This document shows, in pieces, positions 1 to 5,882 of a stretch of DNA of 26,479 nt. Made by a program: the position numbers and the translations under genes. A model generated the notes under the pieces. The model worked only from the letters and a program-made list of their open reading frames with translations, did not search any database and had not been told where the DNA came from. Numbering within the stretch: position 1 is the stretch's first letter; the number at the start of each line of letters is the position of its first letter. Where the stretch lies: contig CAZTGE010000048.1 of the NCBI GenBank assembly GCA_964612995.1, forward strand, positions 1 through 26,479, in the 5' to 3' direction. Source of the stretch: SLQH01 sp964612995. Its GTDB lineage: Bacteria; Planctomycetota; UBA11346.

Positions 1-29
1 CTCTCTGTGTTCTCTGTGGTTTATGAGAG
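1..29. repeat. degenerate CTCTGTG tandem repeat
   Basis: The window opens with two imperfect copies of a CTCTGTG(T/G) unit followed by a short inverted partner (CTCTC at the start, GAGAG at 25-29). No gene is visible here. It may be the edge of an intergenic repeat that continues beyond the window; nothing more can be said. Confidence 0.3.
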
Positions 30-65
30 CACAGGAATAGGCCTGAGTAGTTACCTCTAGCATAT

Positions 66-272
66 CTATTCGGCCATCTTTTCAGGATTGGGGATCAGCG
101 CCATGATCGCCACCCCGAAGACGAGACCGCCCGCGGCGCCAATGATCATGGCGCCATCGATCGACAAGTCTTCAGCAACAGCGACAAGGCCGCCGGCTGT
201 GCCGCCAACGAAGAACAAGGCCCCGGGAATCTTCTTGCGCACCCCAGAGAGCCGGGCTTTTCCGATAGGCAT
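66..272 (-). CDS. small two-helix membrane protein, unknown function
   Basis: A 68-residue protein not assigned to a known family. A short basic N-terminus (KARLSGVRKK) is followed by two hydrophobic, glycine-rich segments, about residues 17-33 and 41-60, with GG pairs reminiscent of glycine-zipper membrane helices, and a polar end (NPEKMAE). The ATG at 272 has AAGGG seven bases upstream, which supports translation. It lies 52 bases downstream of another small membrane protein on the same strand, so the two may be co-transcribed. Location is probably the inner membrane; no function can be inferred. Confidence 0.55.
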   Translation of the reverse strand: MPIGKARLSGVRKKIPGALFFVGGTAGGLVAVAEDLSIDGAMIIGAAGGLVFGVAIMALIPNPEKMAE

Positions 273-324
273 AACGACGCCCTTTCTCCAGCTCGAGCTG
301 GTATTGGATGATTACGAACGACAC

Positions 325-660
325 TCAGCGACCACGCCTGCGCCGCTGTTTCCTGATAGCTTCGAAGAAGACCGGGCCGTCCGGCCCCCAGCCGAACAGA
401 TGATAGGAGTAGCGGCTCTGGAAGTCCACCGCATCCACAAAAAAACCGGCGGACCCGTACGTCTGGAAGAACCCGTCCAGGCTTGGTTCCGATTTCAAGC
501 AGAACGCCCAACCCCGCCCTTCGAAACGCGCGAACCCACAGAAGAACCAGACGCACAGTATCAACACCCATGCAGCCATGCTCTTTGCGACTTTGCTTTT
601 CCAAGTGCCGGGTCTGGCATTCGACTGCGCCGACCCCTTACCTCCATCGCAATTATCCAT
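325..660 (-). CDS. hypothetical membrane-anchored protein
   Basis: A 111-residue protein I do not recognise. The ATG at 660 was preferred to one 30 bases upstream because GGAGG sits six bases before it. The N-terminus is polar (MDNCDGGKG), one transmembrane helix follows at about residues 26-43 (MAAWVLILCVWFFCGFARF), and the rest is an aromatic-rich extracytoplasmic domain ending in a basic tail (RKQRRRRGR). A perfect 18-bp palindrome lies about 31 bases upstream of the start. It may form a unit with the 68-residue membrane protein downstream. Function unknown. Confidence 0.55.
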   Translation of the reverse strand: MDNCDGGKGSAQSNARPGTWKSKVAKSMAAWVLILCVWFFCGFARFEGRGWAFCLKSEPSLDGFFQTYGSAGFFVDAVDFQSRYSYHLFGWGPDGPVFFEAIRKQRRRRGR

Positions 661-690
661 GAGCAGCCTCCGGCAGAGTGTTGGGTACAT

Positions 691-708
691 TCATGCACAT
701 GTGCATGA
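691..708. promoter_or_regulatory. perfect 18-bp palindrome, candidate operator
   Basis: TCATGCACATGTGCATGA is identical to its reverse complement over all 18 bases with no spacer. It lies 31 bases upstream of the start codon of the minus-strand gene at 660, where a repressor or activator dimer site would be expected. The binding protein is unknown and no clear promoter hexamers could be fixed around it. Confidence 0.45.
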
Positions 709-773
709 CCGGCGAGTTTACAGCGCAGCAATACGCTGCTTGGACAAATCGCTCGTGTTGCAGTTGCGCCAGA

Positions 774-798
774 CAGAGGGGGCGCTGCCCCCTCGCGC
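774..798. repeat. dispersed palindromic repeat, copy 1
   Basis: A 25-base segment built on GAGGGGGC-GCT-GCCCCCTC (776-794), identical base for base to 26425-26449 at the other end of the window. In both places it is followed by a second small GCGC...GCGC hairpin. The surrounding gene-free stretch (661-925) holds only this, a 5-bp inverted repeat (GCAGC-AATAC-GCTGC, 725-739) and the palindrome at 691-708. Confidence 0.6.
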
Positions 799-925
799 TC
801 TCACGCGCACCCCAGCTTCCTCGCTGTCGCTCGTCGCGCCCCACCGGCCGCAGGCCCCACCGGGCCTGCTGTCGCTTCGCGTTGCCGGCTCCGCCCCTCC
901 CCGCACCTCGGTAATCACTCGCCAG

Positions 926-2347
926 CTATGCTGGCGTTTTCGGCGGCACTGCGGGCCATTCTTGCCGAAAGCTGCTCCTCTGTCGGCCGGTCGTCCGGCA
1001 AAGTCTGGCCGGGCTCCTTACGCTGTCGACACCAGTTCGCGGATCTCTGAGGGGTCCACCGCGTACCTCGACAGATCCATCACCCGATCGCCGTACGCAC
1101 CACACCAGTGCCGAGCATGCAATCACCGCAACAGCCAGGGGCTCGGGGCCGAAACCCGCGAATAGGCCTGCGATGGCGATCCCAAGCCCTGCTAGGGTTA
1201 TGGCAGATATGGCCCGACTGCCAGGCGCCCGCGACAGCAGCAGGGAAATGCCAGACGGTAACAGGCCCGCGAGCATGATGAGCCAGCTGGCCGCAAGGAC
1301 ACGGAAGAGATCGCCGACCAAATGCCAGGCGAAGAATGCGATACCAGCGGCTGCCAGTGCAAGGAGGCGCGGCCGGAGGTGGCGCCGGGCCGGTGCCGGG
1401 GCGAGGGCCCCGATGGTGAGCAGGTGGCTATCCATACTCGATACCGTGGCGGCGAGCACGCCCAGAGCGAACAATGCCGTGGCGGGATCGGCGCCGGCCC
1501 GGGTCAGGAGCGCGACACTCAGGCACACGTCGCTTGGCGGTACAGTCAGGGCCAGGCCGATCAGCAGCGCGGTCGGGAGCGCGTAAAGCAGCAGGGCCAG
1601 GTGTGCCCCCTGCCGTGCCACCACGCTGCCACTGCTGCCCTGGACACGGTGAAAGATCACCGGGTTGGCGACAATGGTCATGGGCACCACCAACACCGCG
1701 CCCAATGACCACCCGGAAGCGCCGCGCAGACAGGACGTAGCAACGGCCGGTACACGAGCGTCCACCGTGACGGGTGCCAGGATCACCAGGATGACCAGGG
1801 CCAGGAAGATCACTGCGTACTGTAGCACATCGCTCCAGGCATCGAACCGGAAGCCGCCAAGCGCAGTGGTGACGAGAACCAAAGCAAAAACCACAGCGGT
1901 CGCGATGGCGGTGTCGGCACCGAAGCATGCTGCCACGACCACCGCCACCGCGCCGAGCTGCACGGCAAGCAGGCCCAGCACACCCAACAAACCGATTGTG
2001 CGGGTCAGCGCACCCAACCACGGCCCGAATCGTTGGCCCACCGCATCCGGCAGGCTGGCAGCACAACGGGAACGCCAGCGGGGTGCCACCCATGCCAGCA
2101 TGGGAAGCGACACCAGGGCGCCGACCAGATACCCTGCAGCCAGCAGACCACCACGGTTGATCTGATCGAGCAGAGCGAGCATGGTGCCGCCGCCGATGAA
2201 ACTACCGGCGATGCCGAAAGCGGTGAGGATGCGGCCGTGCCGCCGCTCATCGAAAAGGTAGCCATCACGCGAGCGTGTGCTGACGGCGGTGCTCAGGGCC
2301 AGGGCCAGGAGCCCTACGATGCCGAGCAGCGCCAGGGTCTCAAGCAA
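926..2347 (-). CDS. sodium:solute symporter family (SSS) transporter
   Basis: A multi-pass inner-membrane protein with roughly 12-13 hydrophobic helices, matching the sodium:solute symporter family in length (about 473 residues) and pattern. A typical early segment reads GIAGSFIGGGTMLALLDQ, followed by a long series of helices and a mid-protein segment resembling the family core. An ATG at 2425 would add an Arg/Pro/Ser-rich leader that is just the AraC gene read out of frame, so I prefer the TTG at 2347, which overlaps the AraC stop (TTGCTTGA) and implies translational coupling. The last 45 or so residues, after the final helix, look non-conserved and may be read-through. The substrate is unknown; the upstream regulator probably controls uptake of its own inducer. 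Confidence 0.7.
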   Translation of the reverse strand: MLETLALLGIVGLLALALSTAVSTRSRDGYLFDERRHGRILTAFGIAGSFIGGGTMLALLDQINRGGLLAAGYLVGALVSLPMLAWVAPRWRSRCAASLPDAVGQRFGPWLGALTRTIGLLGVLGLLAVQLGAVAVVVAACFGADTAIATAVVFALVLVTTALGGFRFDAWSDVLQYAVIFLALVILVILAPVTVDARVPAVATSCLRGASGWSLGAVLVVPMTIVANPVIFHRVQGSSGSVVARQGAHLALLLYALPTALLIGLALTVPPSDVCLSVALLTRAGADPATALFALGVLAATVSSMDSHLLTIGALAPAPARRHLRPRLLALAAAGIAFFAWHLVGDLFRVLAASWLIMLAGLLPSGISLLLSRAPGSRAISAITLAGLGIAIAGLFAGFGPEPLAVAVIACSALVWCVRRSGDGSVEVRGGPLRDPRTGVDSVRSPARLCRTTGRQRSSFRQEWPAVPPKTPA

Positions 2348-3386
2348 GACTGGTGGCCTCGCAGGTGAACGGGCTGGGCTCGACTTCGGCTTCGATCGGC
2401 AGGTCCACCACCGCCATGATCCCACCGCGTATCAGCACACGGTGCCCCAACTCGCGTCGGAACATGCTCGGCGTCATACCGACGTGGCGGCGGAACTGCC
2501 GTACCATGTGCGAGGAATCGGCGAAGCCCGCCATCTGAGCGATGACGGTCAGATCGTGCGTGCGATCGGGATCATTGATGAGTTCAACGGCATGCCAGAA
2601 GCGGAGGGTGTCCAAGTAGGTACCCAAAGCGATCGGCGCGTTGGCATTGAAGACGCGGCGCAGGTGCGACACCGAGAGGCCCATCTCTTCGGCGATCGCC
2701 GCCACCCCCAACTCCCCGCGAGACCCGGCCGCGATCGCCGCGGCACGCGTCATCGTTTCGATTTGATTGTGAACGCGCAACGGCAGGCTCTCGTAGACGC
2801 CATCCAGACGCGAGGCGAGGCCGGCCTCGAAGCGATCGAGCGCCGTGTCCAGGTCAGCGATCGTAGCGACCTCCTGCGCCACGGGCGCGATGTCCGCGAG
2901 CAGATGGCGTCGCGGATCGCAGGGCTCGTCGGGAATATGGCGGCCACTCACACCGAGGACCGCCAGACACGACCATGGTGGAATGCGCATGTTGAAGCAC
3001 CCTGCCATACCCGCGATGTGCAGCTTACGTAGCCGCTTGGTGCCGCCTCCCAGCGACCAGATGGGGGAAACTGGAAGCTGCGTCCAGCCCGGGAGATTCA
3101 GGCCCAACAGGTGTAAGCTCGACCAGCCGTCCGGAATGCGGTACAGATTGCATATGTTCTCGCCGGCCGGGGTCCAGCCGACGTTGAGAACGACATCGAA
3201 CTGTGCAAAGGGTGACAGACGGGCCGGCCGGAAGGACCCGGTACATTCGTACACCGCTCGGATACGCTGATCCAGGGCCGAGGGGTCAGCGCCGCCAATT
3301 ACGACCTGCGTCTGATGCCAGGCTGCGTTGCTGCGGTGCGATCGACCATTCATGGATGTTGAGTGCTTCATGGCTTCAATACTCAT
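2340..3386 (-). CDS. AraC-family transcriptional regulator
   Basis: A 348-residue cytoplasmic DNA-binding regulator. The C-terminal third carries both helix-turn-helix motifs of the AraC/XylS family: the first around residues 227-247 (VAAIAEEMGLSVSHLRRVF), the second around 281-302 (VIAQMAGFADSSHMVRQFRR), followed by the family signature VGMTPSMFRREL. The N-terminal part would be the effector-binding domain. The ATG at 3386 is chosen because AGGAGGT precedes it; upstream in-frame ATGs lack such a site. After the HTH core there is an unusual extension of about 35 residues before the stop. The stop overlaps the start of the SSS transporter, so the regulator and transporter form one unit. Tandem 19-bp direct repeats 74-111 bases upstream look like its operator. 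Confidence 0.82.
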   Translation of the reverse strand: MSIEAMKHSTSMNGRSHRSNAAWHQTQVVIGGADPSALDQRIRAVYECTGSFRPARLSPFAQFDVVLNVGWTPAGENICNLYRIPDGWSSLHLLGLNLPGWTQLPVSPIWSLGGGTKRLRKLHIAGMAGCFNMRIPPWSCLAVLGVSGRHIPDEPCDPRRHLLADIAPVAQEVATIADLDTALDRFEAGLASRLDGVYESLPLRVHNQIETMTRAAAIAAGSRGELGVAAIAEEMGLSVSHLRRVFNANAPIALGTYLDTLRFWHAVELINDPDRTHDLTVIAQMAGFADSSHMVRQFRRHVGMTPSMFRRELGHRVLIRGGIMAVVDLPIEAEVEPSPFTCEATSLA

Positions 3387-3459
3387 GTAGCAGTATACCT
3401 CCTGCATGCAAGCCTTGGTCAATGCCCGCCAACAGGGCCAGTCAATGTGCGACGCAAGG

Positions 3460-3497
3460 CACCCTATCACACTCCAGTCACCCTATCACACTCCAGT
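3460..3497 (-). promoter_or_regulatory. tandem 19-bp direct repeat, candidate AraC operator
   Basis: CACCCTATCACACTCCAGT occurs twice with no mismatch and no gap (3460-3478 and 3479-3497). AraC-family proteins typically bind two directly repeated half-sites of this size next to their promoters. The pair sits 74-111 bases upstream of the araC-like start codon, a fitting position for autoregulation. The assignment to this regulator is inference. Confidence 0.5.
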
Positions 3498-3498
3498 A

Positions 3499-3571
3499 GT
3501 CCCTTGGCCGTTGGCATCAGCGATCTTCTCGAAGATCGAATCGGAATCGGTGATGCAAGCGACCAAGGGAC
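3499..3571. repeat. 73-bp imperfect inverted repeat
   Basis: Outer arms GTCCCTTGG (3499-3507) and CCAAGGGAC (3563-3571) pair perfectly. A second pair, GCATCAGCGAT (3514-3524) and ATCGGTGATGC (3546-3556), pairs with one mismatch on the same axis. A separate perfect palindrome CGATCTTC-TC-GAAGATCG (3521-3538) lies inside. No ORF is present. It could be an RNA structure, a small mobile remnant or a protein-binding site. Confidence 0.45.
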
Positions 3572-3581
3572 AGGGGGTTCG

Positions 3582-3596
3582 GGGGACGAAGTCCCC
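3582..3596. repeat. short GC hairpin between genes
   Basis: GGGGAC-GAA-GTCCCC forms a 6-bp stem with a 3-base loop, 31 bases beyond the stop of the minus-strand SAM-domain gene. It could help end that transcript, but no T-run follows on either strand. It resembles the G-run/C-run palindromes at the two ends of the window. Confidence 0.3.
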
Positions 3597-3627
3597 TGAT
3601 GGAAAAGCAGAAAGGTGGGCCGGAGCC

Positions 3628-4830
3628 CTATGCTCGCACCCCTTGGATTGTGGGCGGAGGCCCACCTTGGCCGTGGATTGATGCTGTGGTCCTCTGCCTG
3701 CGGGCCGCGCATATGGCATTCAGCCTGATCCCCTTCACCAAGGAGTTCATGCCAAGTAGCCACAAGATGAAGAGTACGATGCATATAGCGGCCAGGATGT
3801 CCTGTGCCACCTGCAGATAGATCAGATAGTTGATGGATTCGGCTGAGAACAAACCAAAACATATACCAAAAGACCCGCCCATGGCGAGCGCAAGCACCAT
3901 GGTAATGAAGTCAGGCCTGGAGGTGCCGGGCACCTCGAAGCAACGTACCTTGGATGCTTGTTTGGACAGGCCCCTTGAAATGCCTCGGAAGGACCTGAAG
4001 ACCCAATACAAATTAAATATAGGTATCAGCAACAGAAAGACGGCAGGCCCCGGCTCTATGTCACGGAGCCGCGGGTTAATGTAGGCGCAAACGCGGTAAA
4101 GGAAAACGCCAGTCGCGATGGCGGCCGCCAGGGTCGCCATTCCAGCAATGCCAGCCAGCAAGTCGATAGTCCGAGCTTTCTCCGCTAGGCTCATGAAGGT
4201 TTCGTCGCCTGAGGTCAATGACCATCGAGTCGCTGCAAGCCACAACTGTAGCGCAACCAGGATCCCCAGGCTGCTGATAGCTGTTACGATGGCGGCTGGT
4301 GGCGGCAACGCCCTCGTCAGTGGGAGCTCATCGTGCATCGATGTCGATGCACGGGGCTTTGTCGGCCTTCTTTCATCTCGGAATGAGCAGCCTGCATCAG
4401 AGTCGTCGGACGTCTGGTACGTGCCGACGCAATCGCAGTCAGAAGCGCCCTCAATACCCTTGGAGAGCTGAGAAATGTGACGGAATATGCGCTTCCGGTC
4501 GCCAACGCTCTCAACTCCCAAGGCGGCCACATCTGACTCCTGCACTTCGCCTAGCATGTCCGCCGTAATTGCCTCGCGCATGAACGTCTGTACATGGCCC
4601 TCGAAGACCTCATGCAGCAGATATGAATACTGGCGCACTGAACGTGCAGCGCAGGCACGAACCGATGGGGGTAGGCCCAACGACGACAGTTCCATTTCAT
4701 TGGCAGAGAGCACATCCTTAAGGGTCCATCCGGCCGCCGCGAACGCATTCTGAGCGGTGTCCGCCTGGGCATCAGGCAGGGTGGCCAAGAAGACCGCAAT
4801 GTCCCGATCCGGGCTTTCAGGCTCTCGCAT
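3628..4830 (-). CDS. tandem SAM-domain membrane protein
   Basis: A 400-residue protein with a cytoplasmic N-terminus and a membrane C-terminus. Residues about 70-125 read as a sterile alpha motif (SAM) domain: ITADMLGEVQESDVAALGVE then SVGDRKRIFRHISQL has the helix spacing and LG(V/I)xxxGxRxxI core of that family. Residues about 8-68 (DVLSANEMELSSLGLP) look like a second, more diverged SAM domain. A polar Ser/Asp-rich linker (126-170) leads to about five helices (roughly 178-200, 215-245, 261-283, 308-330, 338-362), with the motif LIPIFNLYWVFRSFRGISRGL in the middle, as in uncharacterised bacterial membrane domains. GGAG five bases before the ATG supports the start. SAM domains usually oligomerise, so a membrane-tethered assembly platform is plausible. 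The gene has lower GC than the genes after 4890. Function unknown. Confidence 0.6.
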   Translation of the reverse strand: MREPESPDRDIAVFLATLPDAQADTAQNAFAAAGWTLKDVLSANEMELSSLGLPPSVRACAARSVRQYSYLLHEVFEGHVQTFMREAITADMLGEVQESDVAALGVESVGDRKRIFRHISQLSKGIEGASDCDCVGTYQTSDDSDAGCSFRDERRPTKPRASTSMHDELPLTRALPPPAAIVTAISSLGILVALQLWLAATRWSLTSGDETFMSLAEKARTIDLLAGIAGMATLAAAIATGVFLYRVCAYINPRLRDIEPGPAVFLLLIPIFNLYWVFRSFRGISRGLSKQASKVRCFEVPGTSRPDFITMVLALAMGGSFGICFGLFSAESINYLIYLQVAQDILAAICIVLFILWLLGMNSLVKGIRLNAICAARRQRTTASIHGQGGPPPTIQGVRA

Positions 4831-4861
4831 GACGTCTCCATGTCCCAGGGAAGACCGAACG

Positions 4862-5857
4862 ATGCTCCAAATTCCGGATTGGCAGACAAGGAGTGAATCG
4901 GACCATCGGCGTCGGGTCCACCTCGACTACGAGACCACCGAGCGCGTCGACGGCCTGGTCTGGGCCGGCACCGAGATCGAACGCGCCTGGGGCAGAGGGC
5001 GGTATCGCCACGGGCTCTGGGCCCAGGCCCAGGCGCTGGTCACGACCGACGGCCAGAGCGATGCCACCCTCGCGCTGCATGCCTTCCTCGCCGGGCGGCG
5101 CTGGCAAAGCTGGACCGGCCTGCGCTACGAACACCGCGCCGGCTACCTCGACCCGACGATGATCAACGCCACCCACCACGAGCGCGGCACGCATCTGGCG
5201 CTCGGCACCGCGCTCGGCCCGATGCACTACGAGGCCGCGCGCATACTCGACAACCAGGCCGGCTTCATGCGGGTGGGCTTCTCGCTCCAGCCCGGGCGGA
5301 TCGAGACGGCGATCAGCCCCGACGCCGTCGCGCTGCAGGTGGGCGCGATCCTCGACGCCTTCGCGCTGCAGACCCAGGCCCGCTGGGCCCCGCGCCGCCT
5401 CGCCACCATCCTCGGCGAGGACACCACGCTGACCCTCGCGCTCGATTTCCGCGCCTGCCGGGTCGATGGCGACCGCCTGCCCCGAGCCGAGATCTACGCC
5501 TACCAGGCCACGGCCGGCGTCGATCTCAACCGACGACTCGCCGCGACCGGCGTCTGGAGCCACGTCGATCCGTTCCTCACCGCCAGCGTCGGCTGGCGAC
5601 GCGAGGGAGTCGAAGACCTGGAACGCGGGCGCCAGAGCGACGACCCGCACAGCGACCGGCTGGTCGGGCTGCTCGACCTCGGCGTACGGCTGCGCATGAC
5701 CCCGATCGCCGCGGAACTCGACAGCTCGCTGTTCGTCGCCGGCAGCGCCTGGGCACCGATGAGAGCAGCCACCGGCAGCTGGGCCGGCCGATCCTTCCGC
5801 TATCAGGAACCCGGCATCGCCCTGCTCACCGGCGTCGCGTTCCGTTTCGACCTCTGA
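4862..5857 (+). CDS. outer-membrane beta-barrel-like protein, probably 5'-truncated
   Basis: A 331-residue reading frame with the alternating polar/hydrophobic rhythm of beta strands (WAGTEIERAW, HLALGTALGPMHYEAAR, LLTGVAFRFDL) and a C-terminal strand ending near an aromatic residue, as in outer-membrane barrels. No signal peptide is seen: the frame runs upstream without interruption into sequence antisense to the SAM-domain gene. An ATG at 4862 with GGGAAG nearby could start translation, but residues 1-15 or so do not look like the rest. Base composition rises sharply at about 4890. The simplest reading is that the start of an older barrel gene was replaced when the upstream segment inserted. 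It converges with the histidine kinase gene, 25 bases away. No specific family is recognised. Confidence 0.5.
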   Translation: MLQIPDWQTRSESDHRRRVHLDYETTERVDGLVWAGTEIERAWGRGRYRHGLWAQAQALVTTDGQSDATLALHAFLAGRRWQSWTGLRYEHRAGYLDPTMINATHHERGTHLALGTALGPMHYEAARILDNQAGFMRVGFSLQPGRIETAISPDAVALQVGAILDAFALQTQARWAPRRLATILGEDTTLTLALDFRACRVDGDRLPRAEIYAYQATAGVDLNRRLAATGVWSHVDPFLTASVGWRREGVEDLERGRQSDDPHSDRLVGLLDLGVRLRMTPIAAELDSSLFVAGSAWAPMRAATGSWAGRSFRYQEPGIALLTGVAFRFDL

Positions 5858-5882
5858 ACCGGCGGACCCGATACCACGGCCT

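Noticed and set aside
2348..2425. Longer N-terminus for the SSS transporter starting at ATG 2425
   Set aside because: These 26 residues are the AraC coding sequence in another frame, rich in Arg/Ser/Pro, with no hydrophobic helix.
3387..3440. TTGACC-19-TATACT as promoter of the AraC gene
   Set aside because: It would place transcription start at or after the chosen ATG and consume the AGGAGG ribosome site in its spacer; both cannot be used, and the ribosome site is the stronger signal.
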